The notes beneath the pieces were generated by a model. That model was not told the origin of the DNA and ran no database searches. It saw nothing but the letters and a program-made list of their open reading frames with translations. Position numbers and translations under genes: made by a program. This document shows, one piece after another, positions 11,951 through 22,590 of a stretch of DNA of 64,000 nt. Origin of the DNA: Buxus sempervirens (lineage: Eukaryota; Streptophyta; Magnoliopsida; Buxales; Buxaceae); assembly GCA_947561395.2 (NCBI GenBank), contig OX387183.1:16853402-16917401 (forward strand), read 5' to 3'. The stretch's first letter is position 1, and every line of letters begins with the position of its first letter.

Positions 11951-13269
11951 ACCCTTTTAAGGCCAAGTTGCTTATATTTTTAAAAATCCTTGTATCGTAC
12001 CGCGGGGAGCTTCGCCCCCCGCACCCCCTAACCCTATTGTTCTCCACGCATCCAACTTGTTCCTTGGCGTGGGGAAGGACCTCGCCCCGTGGGCTCCACT
12101 TCGTTCCACCCACAGGGGCCCCAAGTCCCTCCCCTTAGACCCAAATTATGTGATTTTTATATATTTTGTGTATTTCATGATTTCTGCATATTCTGTAATC
12201 TTTGCTAACTGTAGGTAACATTCTTAAACCAAACCAAGTGTGCCAATAAGGTTTCCGGGTCCGGGTCACCCGGAAACCCAACATGGGATTCAAACCACCC
12301 AGTCTAACTTGATTCCCAGTGGGCCTTCCAATGGGGCACACTCAGCCCGAACCATTGAAATTGTGCTTAAATAAGATAATCAAAGGAACTGAGCAGGCCA
12401 GACCACTTGAGGCCCACCCAAGCCCTATGTGGGGCTTGCATGCTTAAATTATGTTGTGGTTTGGCCGAGACCAAGGGCGGGGCTTGTCGGGCCCACCAAG
12501 CCCACTCACTAAATAAAATTAGGGTTTCTAACCCTAACTCAGGAAGTCTTGGGCTTTCAAGCCGAAGCCCAAGTAAAGGGCCCCAAGCCCAAGGCCTGGA
12601 CCATTTGTGAAACTTAATCAAGATAAAACCAATAAATCACTTGGCTACCATGTGTGGCCCACTCAGGGGCCCGCAAAGTAATCTGGCCCACTTTGCATGG
12701 AAGTCACGTAATAACCCAACTTGAACTCCAAAATAAAATAAAATCAAATTGAACTAAAGTCCAAAGGCTCACACTTGGCCCACCAAGGGATACCGTGGGC
12801 CCTCCAATGGGGTCCACCCAGTCAGACTCATCTCATCTTTAACTAAAAAGATAAAATCAAGTAAAGGGACCCACACCACTTTGGCAGTCCCGCCAGACTT
12901 AACCAAATGAGCATGCTGGATTAGGAATCGGGTGAGTGAGAGACCAAAGTTGACTCAAACCAGGGAAACCTATGGGACCCGTCACTTGACGAGGCGGACC
13001 GGGGTGTCTACGGACTTCCCCGAATCGTAACCGAGAATTTACTTAGAATCTCTAAGCTGCAGACCAGTCTAATAGAAAATCTAGGTACCCAGGTGTCCGC
13101 CTGCACCCCATCAGGCGGTGGCGACTCCAATTTCCCATTTTTACCCAGTGCGACACTCCGAAGTCAGGCGCGCACACTTGGTATTCTCTTCGGAAAATGA
13201 AATCAAAAACATAAGATTAATCAACACATCACAACATATAACATTCAAAGTATATAATCAAATACGGGT

Positions 13270-13520
13270 TCTATAACTAGGGTTCTATTCTCATTCTCGT
13301 TTCCCCTAGTTCTTTTTTCACGTTTTACGGCTAGAGATAATCTTGAGGTACTTTGAGTAGGGAAAGGGGTTTCAAACAATAATAGACCATTATGAAGGTT
13401 CTATGACTAAGGTTCCATTCCCATTCTCGTTTCCCCTAGGTCTCTCTTCACGTTTTACGGCTAGGAGAATCTCGAGGTACTTTGAGTAGGGAATGGGGTT
13501 CCAAACACAATCATACCATT
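13270..13520. repeat. Tandem duplication (about 120 bp, two copies) in LTR B
   Basis: The block GGTTCTATNACTANGGTTC ... CGTTTTACGGCTAG ... TACTTTGAGTAGGGAA occurs twice in succession. Copy C carries a comparable duplication at 15290-15545; copy D has one unit. The repeated part lies just downstream of the LTR transcription start in the element's own sense. Confidence 0.75.
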
Positions 13521-13879
13521 ACTCTATAGAAAGGAAGAAGATGAAACTAACCATAGAATTTAAAAACAGAAAAGTAAAAAGGTTCTAGGCTTACCTGGAT
13601 TTCTGGGAGCAATGCGGCAGTGGTTTCCTTCTTCACTTGGAGTCCTTCAACCTCCAACTTATGGCCATTTGCTTGAGGAGATGCCTCCTATTTATAGGCA
13701 AAGGCTAGGGTAAGGGGTGCCCTAATGCTAGACACAAAATTATGTCTAGAATCCATCAACTTAAACCCTAAGGCTATTTCCAGGAATTCAACTCTTAGAA
13801 CAGGGATAAGACAGTAAAAAGTGCAAACTTTTGGAATTTTCCAATTTCTGCAGCAAAATATTAGTATTTGGCAACTTAG

Positions 13880-14012
13880 GTCAGATACTAATAAATCTCT
13901 TTGTATCCGACATTATGTGTTGGATACAAACAAAACAATATGTATCCGATATTATCTGCCGGATACACATAAAAAACTCTTATTCAAATTTTTATATCGG
14001 ATATAAAGGAAA
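13880..14012. repeat. Hairpin array in LTR copy B
   Basis: TTTGTATCCGA (13900-13910) pairs with TTGGATACAAA (13920-13930) around a 9-nt loop. ATGTATCCG near 13940 pairs with CGGATACACAT with a small bulge. A weaker TCAGATACTA/TTGTATCCGA pair lies to the left. The place in the LTR matches copies A, C, D and E. Confidence 0.7.
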
Positions 14013-14451
14013 CAAAGCTTTTTTTTTTAATGATTTTGCCCAATTATTCATCTTTTCACAGTGCAATTTGGGGTGTCTACAGCGTCCAGAATCTTAATCT
14101 GCTCATATCTCCTTAATCTAGGCCTTGATTCCGGCAAACTCAGTTGTGTCAGGATCGTGTCGAGATGCTTTTTTTGTTGGGATAAACTTGGACTGCTGAT
14201 CTGGGGTTTAGTAGAAAGCCGATTTCTGCTCCCCATAGGTTTGACTGGCCTATAACTTCTTCATTCAGATTCCGATTTGAGCAAACTCAGTTGCGTTAGA
14301 ATTGTGTCAGAATTCTTTTTTCAATGGTAAGAAGTATGGTGGTTGATTTGCACCAGATAAAAAAGTCAACTTTTTGACCCCTTAGGGTTTGACTTTTCAA
14401 TTAGGGTTTTCATTTTCGGCACTTCCGGTGTGCAAAAATGAGGTGCTTACA

Positions 14452-14684
14452 CCAACGTTTCTTGGCATGTAGATCTTCCGAAAAGATTCCCATCGACACG
14501 GGCTCTTTCAAGGGGATTGACCATCGAATGCAGGCATGGAGAAAGTCAGACGAACTTGGAAGCTCCACTCCTAGAGTCCTCCCAAACTCGTTGCCTAGTC
14601 TCTCAATAATCTTAACATCTCTTAGAGACCCTGGGATATCTAATAGTTGGGTCCATAAAATGATATCGGAAAACAAAAAGCATC
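14452..14684 (-). pseudogene. LINE ORF1, middle of the DUF4283-like domain
   Basis: The minus strand reads ILWTQLLDIPGSLRDVK and GNEFGRTLGVELPSS, then RWSIPLKEPVSMG. This is the second half of a DUF4283 domain as found in plant LINE ORF1 proteins. It continues to the right past LTR C at 16466 and to the left past LTR X at 5955, where KKRW joins ISFVHEGLPKLC. The frame is open across the whole piece. Confidence 0.8.
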
Positions 14685-14787
14685 TGTAGACACCCCAAAT
14701 TGCACTACAAAAAGAGAAAATAATTGAAAATATTAATTGGGATTTAAAACAGGCCAAAAATGCATGAAAATCAATAATTTAAGCCTT

Positions 14788-14904
14788 GCCCGTATTGTAT
14801 CTACGGGCTGACCATGCTCGGATTTTGTATACGGGCACGCAGCGCCCGTAATGCAAATACGGTCACCTCTTGCCCGCAATACATTTATGGGCGCATTAGA
14901 TTTG
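14788..14904. repeat. Hairpin array in LTR copy C, GCCCGTA/TACGGGC type
   Basis: GCCCGTA-(7 nt)-TACGGGC at 14788-14808 and TACGGGC-(7 nt)-GCCCGTA at 14830-14850 are perfect 7-bp stems with 7-nt loops. TGCCCGCAATAC with TTATGGGCGCA (about 14871-14895) is an imperfect third. Stem sequence is unlike that of copies A, B and D. Confidence 0.75.
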
Positions 14905-15090
14905 TGCGAATTTTATTCTTTCTCGATTTCTGAGCCTATCTACTTCCAAATATATCTCTTAATGAGCGAATTATATCTTTTATTCGTTCGGATTATCCTT
15001 GTTGGCCATGGATGGGCATTATCCTTGTGTTTCATTCAATCTGAAACTCTATCTTGCCAAACCTTGGACCAACCATGCCCCTGAGTTTGT

Positions 15091-15099
15091 TTATAAATA
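15091..15099 (+). promoter_or_regulatory. Likely TATA box of family-1 LTR C
   Basis: TTATAAATA is followed by GAGGAGCTCTCC and, about 100 nt downstream, AGGTAAGTCC, which looks like a splice donor. The equivalent CTATTTATA occurs in reverse in copies B (13688-13696), D (19994-20002) and E (about 63342-63350). It orients the family. Confidence 0.6.
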
Positions 15100-15289
15100 G
15101 AGGAGCTCTCCTTAAGCAAAAGGCCACGAAAATTTGAAGTCCAAGGAGCTCCAAGAGAAGAGAGGAATCCCTGCTGCTCTGCTTGCTCAATCTAGGTAAG
15201 TCCCTTTTCCCTTTTATTTTCTGTCTTCAATTCTAGAAGTAATAGGATCTTTTCCATTGCTGTAGAATAAGGCCATCTTTTATACTTGT

Positions 15290-15545
15290 CTTCCTAAACT
15301 TGTCTCTAAGTACCTCAAGAGTCTCTCTAGTCGTAAAACTTGAAGAGAGAGCTAGGGGAAAGGGGAACAGGTGAATCCCTAGAATAGAACCCCATATCTG
15401 TTTTTCTCCTTTCTTCTAGAATAAGGCCTTTGATTGTGATTGTATACCCAAACCTATCTCCAAGTACCTCAAGAATCCTCTCTAGCCGTAAAACGTGAAG
15501 AGAGAGCTAGGGGAAAGGGGAACAGGTAGATCCGTAGGGTAGTCC
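15290..15545. repeat. Tandem duplication (about 170 bp, two copies) in LTR C
   Basis: The block AAGTACCTCAAGAGTCTCTC, CGTAAAACNTGAAGAGAGAG, CTAGGGGAAAGGGGAACAGG is present twice, with a diverged spacer containing CTTCTAGAATAAGGCC. It matches the duplicated block of copy B in reverse. Confidence 0.75.
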
Positions 15546-16465
15546 CCCATATGCTCTAATTTGTGAGATATGGCTGTTTTGATATCCTGATCATGTTTTA
15601 ATGATTTTATTTTGAATCTGGATTGATCCCATGAGTTCATGATGTTTATAGCATGAGATCCCCACTTTTTTTCTAAAATTTGTATTTTTCATATTTTTGC
15701 ACCTACAGCACTGTTTTTCGTGATTTTTGTGATATTAGGCTAAGATCTAGATTTAGAAGCCTGAAAGTGACTTCTAGGGTTTCATGATGTGGTTTTTGAG
15801 TCCTTTTTTGTTTTTGAGAGAAGACCCTACGGTTTAAGTTCTCCCCTTTTGATGTTCTTTATCAACGTGGGTATTTTTGGTTTTGATTTTTTGATTTAAT
15901 GTGAAATTTGGGCTATATTTATGTCCTGGACTGTTCAAGTTCAATTTTGAAATATTTTATAAAAATCATATTTTTTCTAGATTTCTAGAATTTAACTTGA
16001 AGCCAGATTTTTGAAGTTTTTACTTTATTTTGGTTTTATTTGATTTTATCTCAATTTTATTTGAATCATGAAACCCTAGGAATGGTATGATCATATTTGA
16101 AAGTTCTAGATCAATCAGGCTATTCGTATGAAAAAACCATACATTTTTGTCTTTTTTGTGTTTTTTTTATGATTTTTATAGCAAGCCCTTTTTCCTTTGA
16201 AAAACATGAACAATACCTGGCAACCACCTTGTGTGGATGAATGGGGGTGCCTAACACCTTCCCCTGTTCATAATCTAATCCCCTTACCCATCTCTAGTTG
16301 TTTTTTTAATAGGGTTATTTTTACCCTAAATTTGCCTTTTTGTGCTTATTTGAGATTTTGGTGTCCATTCACACCTAAACAGAATGGTGGCGACTTTGTG
16401 TTTTTTTAACCAATCCCGTGTGATGATCAGGAAGTCATTGAATTGATTTTTTCCCATGTCTCATA

Positions 16466-16812
16466 GCATTTGCCTCTTTCGGAGTAGCAATAGTATAGAG
16501 TAAGCAGATAGCACCATTCAAAGACCAAGGTCGTCCACGAATCACATAATTAAGTTCCTTGTCTGGGCCAAACTCCATCAGGAATTGGCAAGCCGATATA
16601 ACCATGATATCAACTGGTTTAGTAGACTTCCATACTCATTCTGTAAAATTCTTCACGGCATTTAGTGATGGAGAAGAATTGAAGCATTTGAATACGGCCA
16701 ATAATTTCCTCTTATCGTTCATCCTGCACTTTTCATTTGGAAGGAGGGAGAAGACCCTTTGTGATAGTGACAGAATGAGGAGATCTTGAAATTTTTCTGC
16801 CATATCCTCCAT
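16466..16812 (-). pseudogene. LINE ORF1, N-terminal part
   Basis: ORF1 probably starts at 16812 with MEDMAEKFQDLL. It then reads KRKLLAVFKCFN and ends at the LTR C target site with YVIRGRPWSLNGAICLL, the RGRPWS motif of DUF4283 domains. The reading frame is open throughout. The protein would bind element RNA. It is the 5'-most coding piece of the LINE seen here. Confidence 0.8.
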
Positions 16813-16910
16813 TGATCAGACTGGGAATTGGATAGCAGACTAGAAAACTTCTAGGGAAGAACGGCAATTAGTGCATAGTAGCAGGGGCGATGACAACCCC
16901 TCTGCATATT

Positions 16911-17379
16911 TGATATAACGACCCAACCCAGTGAGGTATTGTCCGCTTTGGGCCTAAGCCCGCACGGTTTTGTCCTAAAAAGGCACCTCGCTAGTTAGAG
17001 TGTTCTCCCTGACTCTTATACCATATCGAGCATTCATCGTTTCCGATGTGGGATCGGGATATCACAATGGTATCGGAGCTAGCTCCAGGTCCAGTAGTCT
17101 ATGGTTGATGTGGGTCCTAGCGTTGTCCGTAGAAGGTGATTGGAACAATGAGGGTGGGCCCATGAGCGGCTGGCAGGCTTCTAGGTGGCCACTACATGGG
17201 GGCATGCAACCCTGAAGGGGGGAAATTGTGATATCCTTATCCCATATCAGAAACGATAAATGCCCGATATGGTATAAGAGTCAGGGAGAACACTTAACTT
17301 AATGAGGCGCCTTTTCAAGACAAAACCGTGCGTGCTTAGACCCAAAGCGGAGAATACCTTGTTGGGTTGGGTCATTACA
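16911..17379. mobile_element. TRIM-like element with its two terminal repeats inverted
   Basis: The left repeat (about 16911-17066) starts TGATATAACGACCCAACCC, carries GTATTGTCCGCTTTGGGCC and ends GGGATATCACA. TGGTATCGGAGC at 17068-17079 follows it, close to the initiator-tRNA-Met primer site TGGTATCAGAGC. The right repeat (17228-17379), preceded by purine-rich GAAGGGGGGAAAT, is the same sequence in reverse: TGTGATATCC to GGGTCATTACA. ATTTGA occurs at 16908-16913 and 17379-17384 and may be a target duplication overlapping the ends. Inserted in the LINE 5' leader. Confidence 0.65.
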
Positions 17380-17384
17380 TTTGA

Positions 17385-17684
17385 GGAAGAGAGTATAAGC
17401 ACAAAATAGCGACAATCACCCAAGAGAAATCTTCAGACAGCACAATCCATTGGGACCGGTGAGGATGAGGCAAGCTACCGGCAACAGAAAGCAGTGACAC
17501 AAAGAATGGAAATGAAACCCAAGAGTTGAAGGCAAGATGGGGAAGAAGCAAAGGGTTGCCCAGGAGCTAGACAAAACCACTTTCTAACAGGGGAAAAACC
17601 AGCAGGAAAGCCTGTTGGGACGACCTAGGGAAAGCCAAAACCACTATCACCACATCGGGCCACCCACTAAAACCCTTGGGGAAT
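17385..17684 (-). mobile_element. LINE 5' leader, non-coding
   Basis: Unique sequence between two insertions, upstream of ORF1 on the minus strand. The first GGAAT target copy of LTR D ends it at 17684. I see no ORF and no other signal in it. That it belongs to the LINE is inferred from position only. Confidence 0.45.
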
Positions 17685-20389
17685 TGTGAGACATGGAAAA
17701 TCAACCCAAATGATTCCCAAACCATCACACGGGCTCAATTAAAAACATGGAGTCGACACCATTCCTTTTAGGTGTGAATGGACACCAAAATAATAAAAAT
17801 ATAAAAGCAAAATTAGAGTAAAAATAACTCTACTTTAAAAGTAAACCAGAGATGGATAAGGGGATTAGATTATGAATAGGGGAAGGTGTTAGGCACCCCT
17901 ATTCATCCACACAAAGTGGTTGCCAAGTATAGTTCATGTTTAACAAATGCTTGCTAATTACAACAATCAAAAGGCTTGAAAAGACCCGAACACATGTATG
18001 ATTTCTCCATATGAATAGTACAATGAATTCTGGACCATCTATATGGATATATTACTTCTAGGACATCACTATTTGATGAAAATCAAAATAAAATTTAAAT
18101 ACAAGCAAGTTAAGGCAAATCCGGAAAGTTTGGTAGAAGATGGAGCCATTCGACCATAAATCATTCAAATCAAATTCAAATTGAATGAGACTAAAGCCAT
18201 TTGAAAGATTATGTTAAGTAGAAGACTCAGGAAAATTTCCAATTAAATCTAATTAAAATCCTAAGAGTTGTGGTTGCTTGAAATTTATTATTGTAAGTTG
18301 GTAAAAGTGACAAGTAGGCAACTTTGAAAACCTATTTGTGGAGATTGGCCCCATATAAATCTTTGAAAACTTGCATGAATGAAGTATGAGGTGCCATATT
18401 TCACATGAAATAGGCCCCATACAAAACTCCATTCGAATGTGACTTGTATGACCTCTCAAACATGCATAGAGGATCACAAATTAATCCAGAATTCTGCTAT
18501 TGAGCAGTTATGAGTCAATAAAACACACAAGACACAAATGAAATCGAAAAGTCTTGAAACTAATTGGATTTGAAAGTACACTCACACAGGAAAACACAAA
18601 AATCAAAACCACTTAAATTGGACTTAAAAATGGGCAAATGGTGCTCAGTCAAAGTGACAGGTTCAGCAATCTGGCCTGAACTGACCTGTCGACTTTGATC
18701 AAGTGGTATCAAAATTCCACTCCATAGAAATTGCTAAAATTTTACAGACAAAAACTAGACAATCTCACGTATCACATGTCTTGGAATTACTCAAAAATTC
18801 ATCCGGATGATGAAGTTATGAGTGTTCTAAGATAGGGTATAGGTTCTGTCTTGATTTGAAACTTTTAAATAAAATCAACTCAAAACAGTGGTTATGTGCA
18901 TACAATCTCTATGATCTGAACTAAAATCACTTGGAAAAATGTTGGAAAATCTCCAGAAGGATATAGGGCATGAATTTGGCTCAAAATTCTCATTGATTGG
19001 AGAGAAAATACCAAAACCCCCAAAATAGGGCAAAAATGCCCAAAACAGAGAGACTAGACCATGAGGTCTTCTCTACTAAAAAATGAACTTGCTTGTATTC
19101 TTTTGAAAACCATTAAGAAATGTCCAAGAAAGATTTAGGGTAAGGAATCGGTTCATACATCTCATTGATTAAGAAAATGAACCAAATATGCCCGTATTGA
19201 GACAAAAAATCCCAACTGGAGAGATTAGGCTATGAGAGCCTCTTCTCAAAGATATGATTACTTGAAAATCTTCTAAAACAGTTAGAAATAATCAAGAAAT
19301 ATCTAGGGTAAAGATCTGATTCATCAATTTCATGGATTGAAGAAGATGAATCGGATGTACCCGTATTGAAATGAAAATCCCAATCTTGAGAGATTAGGCT
19401 ATGAAAACCTCCTCTCAAAGATAGGATTACTTGAAATCCATTCAAGGATCATAAAAAGATTGATCTAAGGCCATTTATCTTAGATCTATCATAATGAACA
19501 TGATAGATCTAAAATACGAGCCTATTACATCAAAACAAGTGAGATGTGTGCATGTGTAAAAAAACATCTTTTTTTTTGGAGGGAATGGAGATCTAATGCT
19601 ATAAAAGAGCATGGATCTTGGTATTCTCTCCAGAAAACGAAATCAAACTCTTAAAATTAAGCAACACATATGAATCACAACATATAGCATTCAACTGGGG
19701 GGTTCAATAACTAGGGTTCCATTCCCATTCTCATTTCCCCTAGCTCTCTCTTCACGTTTTATGGCTAGAGAGGGTCTTGAGGTACTTTGAGACAGGAATG
19801 GGGTTCCAAACACACTCAGGCCATTATTCTAAAGAAAGGAAGAAGAATAAACTAACCCTAGAATTTAAAAACAGAAAAGTAAAAGGGTTTAAGGCTTACC
19901 TGGGTTTTTGGAAGCAATGAGGTAGAGGTTCCCTTCTTCACTTGGAGCTCTTCAATCTCCAATCTTCTGGCCATTTGCTTGAGGAGAAGCCTTCTATTTA
20001 TAGGCAAAGGTTAGGGCAAGGGGTGCCCTAATGGTAGACACAAGAATGTGTCTAGAATCCTCCCACTTAACCCTAAGCCTATATTCGGGAATTCCCATAT
20101 CTTAAACAGAGGTAAAACAGTAAAAAGGTGAAAACTCTCGGAATTTTCAAATTTTGCAGCAAAATATTAGTATCCGGCAACTCAGGTTGGATACAAACAA
20201 TAATCTTTGTATCCGACATTATCTGTCGGATACAAACAAAATAACTTGTATCTGACAATTATTGTTGGATACCCAGAAAGGAGCTTTTATCCGAACTTTT
20301 ATTTTGGATACAAAAGCAAACTTTTTTTTATTTTTATGATTTTGGCCAATTATTCATCTTTTTATGTAGTGCAATTTGGGGTGTCTACA
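17685..20389 (-). mobile_element. Solo LTR, family 1, copy D, most complete
   Basis: Runs from TGTGAGACATGG to GGGGTGTCTACA with GGAAT at 17680-17684 and 20390-20394, an exact target duplication. At 2,705 bp without visible insertion it serves as the reference for the family. In + strand order: GTGTTAGGCACCCC, CTCTTCACGTTTTATGG, reverse TATA box (19994-20002), hairpin array, CAATTTGGGGTGTCTACA. Transcription would be on the minus strand. Coding regions are absent, as expected of an LTR. Tat/Ogre-like by length and motif (inferred). Confidence 0.9.
20165..20316. repeat. Hairpin array in LTR copy D
   Basis: TTTGTATCCGACA (20206-20218) and TGTCGGATACAAA (20224-20236) form a perfect 13-bp stem with a 5-nt loop. 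Flanking weaker pairs are GGTTGGATACAAA with TTTGTATCC on the left, and TTGTATCTGACAAT with ATTGTTGGATAC and ATCCGAA with TTTGGAT on the right. Confidence 0.75.
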
Positions 20390-20600
20390 GGAATGTAAAG
20401 ACAATCTGCCTTACATCACCTCACAGTCGCACTGAAATCGCCCTCACCTCACAAAAGAAAGACTCCTTTATGAACACAAAAGAGTGATCTGATAAAACAC
20501 CAAGTAGGTAAGATGAATACAGAACTTATAACTCAAGTTTGAGGATTGAAATGGCTCATATTATTGTGAACATCTTTCTTAATCCTTCTCTTTGTCCTAA
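20390..20600. other. Short flank between LTR D and the CACTA element
   Basis: No gene or repeat recognised. It is either the 5' end of the LINE or the sequence into which the LINE inserted; nothing here decides which. Confidence 0.3.
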
Positions 20601-20825
20601 TTCTACAAAAAAAAAAAAAAGGATTTTTACCAGCGGTAAAACAAACTGTCTCAAAAAAAGGGTTTTTATTAGCAGTAAGAACCACTGGTAAAAGTTTTTT
20701 AAATTATTTTCGCGGGATCTTTAACTACCGCCGCTAAAGCTTTAATAAAAAGATAAAAAAAAGGTTTGTTGTCTAGACAATCGTTGGACAATAGGCACAC
20801 AAAAAGGAGAAAATAACAGAGACAC

Positions 20826-20905
<80 letters not shown>

Positions 20906-21804
20906 GAGAGAGATGGAGAGACACCAAGGAAGATATAATACTTAGAGAGAGGGAAGAGAGAGTAAGAGAGTCAAGATAATAAGGCATAAAAACATAAGAA
21001 TAAAGATATTAAAGAGTAAAAAGAAGAAGATAAACATATCTTAACAGTGAGGAAGAAGAAGAACAAATGAGGAAGAAGAAGAATAAATGATATTTATGAG
21101 GCTCGGGTGAAAATCAAAATATTCTGTGCAATGATAAAGCGGGGAAAGTTCTTGCTTTTAATTTTATCAACTAAAATCAGATTTCTCCGCGACATAAATT
21201 TTCTCGCTTTTACTTTTATAGGCGGTAATTTACCGCTGGTAAATCTGTAAATGAAAATATGAGTGAGATAAAATTTTCCCCACTCTTGTCATTATAGTAA
21301 TTGTCTAATAATAAAATATTTTCCCCTGATAAAAACCGCTCGTAAATAATGAAAAATTTGTTGAAAAATAAAATATCTGTACCGGAGATTATGACCCTGG
21401 TAAATACTGTATTATGAGACAATTACCGACGGTTTTCGAAAACCGCTAGTAATGACGATATTTTAATTTTTTTGAAAAATAATTAAATATAAAATTTTTA
21501 ATTTTGTTTTTATTTTCTTATTTAATTACCAGCAGCATTTGAGCTACCGTCAGTAAAAGCTTCTTTACTGGTGGCAATATACCGTCGGAAAGAATCATCT
21601 ATTTGGTGGGAAGTTCTTGTCAACATTTTACTGGCATTAAAGCACTCCTGTTGGTATTGCTAGATATTTTCAGCGGCAATATACCGTCGCAAAAACCTCG
21701 TGCCATGGGTTTTTTTTCATGTGAAAAAAGAGTTTTGTTAGCTTTTAGGGGGCGGAAAATTCTTACCACTAGTAAAGGTCACCCTGCCCTCACATTTTGT
21801 AGTG
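20601..21804. mobile_element. Non-autonomous CACTA (En/Spm-type) element
   Basis: The right end is CATTTTGTAGTG, the reverse of a CACTACAAAA terminus. The left end, TTCTACAAAA followed by an A-run, is a decayed version. Dense subterminal motifs of the TACCGCNGGTAAA type lie inside both ends: TACCAGCGGTAAA at 20628-20640, TTACCGCTGGTAAA at 21230-21243, and TACCGTCGGAAAG and ATACCGTCGCAAA near the right end. About 1.2 kb with no transposase, so it would need an outside enzyme. The 3-bp target copies (TAA/ATA) do not match exactly. Confidence 0.7.
20822..20904. repeat. (GA)n microsatellite
   Basis: Nearly uninterrupted GA dinucleotides with a few AAAG breaks, inside the CACTA element. Confidence 0.95.
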
Positions 21805-21880
21805 ATATATAAAATGGAAACATACTTCCTCAGGCTGTTTATCTACTGGGTCAATATATGATTTTTAAGTAGTCATAATA

Positions 21881-22162
21881 TTGTTTTTCAATTTGGCTTT
21901 GTTGTTGGCATTTGGTATACCTACCACGTGTTTGAATTTTTCTGGGGAAATGTTTAAAAGTAACTATTCCTACTACCAAGTTATTGAATCATATGAGAGT
22001 TCTTTACTATGTGACCTTTGTGTTCACACGTACTCGAAGGAAACATTAGAGCACTTACTCGTCTTACCCTTTTTCTGGGGCAGTTTGGATGACCTCTATA
22101 TATGGGAGGAGCAATCGAGAATGTTGGGACTTGTTGATCTATTTTTTAATTGGTTTAAGTAA
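21881..22162 (+). pseudogene. Possible LINE C-terminal zinc-binding remnant
   Basis: A 93-codon open stretch reads LLCDLCVHTYSKETLEHLL, then PFFWGSLDDLYIWEEQ. The C-x2-C, ET.EHL and aromatic pattern recalls the zf-RVT domain that follows RT in plant LINEs (CPLC..ET..HLF..CPF). Nothing RT-like lies upstream, so it would be an isolated fragment. Weak assignment. Confidence 0.35.
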
Positions 22163-22195
22163 CTGAAAAAAACCATACCTAAAATGCCTAATAAG

Positions 22196-22590
22196 TGTTA
22201 CGATCCTAAATGTTAAGTGCTTAACCAACAAAGTCTCCATCAGCCTTCAAGCTTTTGGAGCAATGATTAGACACGTAACAAATGGTATTGTGTATTTAGA
22301 GCCAACCATCACCTCTCAGGTTTGAGCCTCGGAGGGGCAACCTATAGGCTTGATTAAAATGCCTTCGTAATGTGTATAGGCATGGTGCTAAGTCATTGAA
22401 TACTGATAGATGAGGAAGCCAAATGAGAAATTAAGGGTTACCATAGGGTCACTGTCGATATATAGAGTGGGTCGCTGTGGACGTTGGCTACGGAAGTGTG
22501 ATGGAATGTTACGATCCTAAATTTAAGTACTTAACCAACAAAGTCTCCATAAGCCTTACAAATTTTGCAACAACGGTTAGACACGTAACA
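22196..22590 (+). mobile_element. Small TRIM element with 85-bp direct terminal repeats
   Basis: Two direct copies, 22196-22280 and 22507-22590, each start TGTTACGATCCTAAA and end GACACGTAACA, so each is bounded by TGTTACG/CGTAACA. After the first comes TGGTAT, a 9-nt insertion, then AGAGCC, which resembles a split initiator-Met primer site (TGGTATCAGAGCC). Purine-rich GGAAGTGTGATGGAA precedes the second. There is no ORF. Layout (LTR, PBS, about 225 bp, PPT, LTR) matches a TRIM. A target duplication is not evident. Confidence 0.65.

Larger units (their letters stand above)
10448..13176 (+). mobile_element. Solo LTR, family 2, copy Y, innermost of three nested LTRs
   Basis: Begins TGTAAGCACCTTATTTTTGC and ends GGCGCGCACA. 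CTTGG at 10443-10447 and 13177-13181 is an exact target duplication within LTR B. At 2,729 bp it is the most complete family-2 copy. Sense is plus, from a TATA box at 11119. Its 3' third carries GGTGGCGACTCC and CATCAGGCGG blocks that match copy X in reverse. There is no PBS, PPT or coding region, so it is the product of LTR-LTR recombination. Confidence 0.88.
8703..14081 (-). mobile_element. Solo LTR, family 1, copy B, split by nested LTR Y
   Basis: Starts TGTGAGACATGG and ends GGGGTGTCTACA. GCGTC at 8698-8702 and 14082-14086 is an exact target duplication inside family-2 LTR X. Removing the nested LTR Y leaves about 2.65 kb, close to copy D. Sense is minus: TATAAATAG reads on the minus strand at 13688-13696. 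Shared blocks: GCACACTTGG replaced by the insertion, CGTTTTACGG twice, and the hairpin array near its + strand right end. No coding region. Confidence 0.88.
5956..14451 (-). mobile_element. Solo LTR, family 2 (copy X), split by nested LTR B
   Basis: Begins TGTGCGCATGG and ends GAGGTGCTTACA on the + strand. It is flanked by CCAAC at 5951-5955 and 14452-14456, an exact target duplication, and inserted in LINE ORF1. In its own sense (minus) it starts TGTAAGCACCTC, matching copy Y at 10448, and contains the GGAGTCGCCA and GGGGTGCAGGC blocks also found in Y. Family-1 LTR B interrupts it at 8703-14081; the net LTR is about 3.1 kb. Tat/Ogre-like origin is inferred from length and the GTCGCCAC block. 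No coding capacity. Confidence 0.85.
14685..16465 (+). mobile_element. Solo LTR, family 1, copy C
   Basis: Begins TGTAGACACCCC and ends CATGTCTCATA (expected CACA). Flanks are GCATC (14680-14684) and GCATT (16466-16470), a 4/5 target duplication. This is the only family-1 copy in plus sense here, and it shows the LTR order plainly: hairpin array, TATA box, CGTAAAACGTGAAG block, GGTGCCTAACACC block, GAATGGTGGCGACT near the 3' end. At 1.8 kb it is shorter than copy D. No coding region. Confidence 0.82.

Noticed and set aside
20742..20987. Open frame of Leu-Ser repeats on the minus strand
   Set aside because: It is only the translation of the GA microsatellite.
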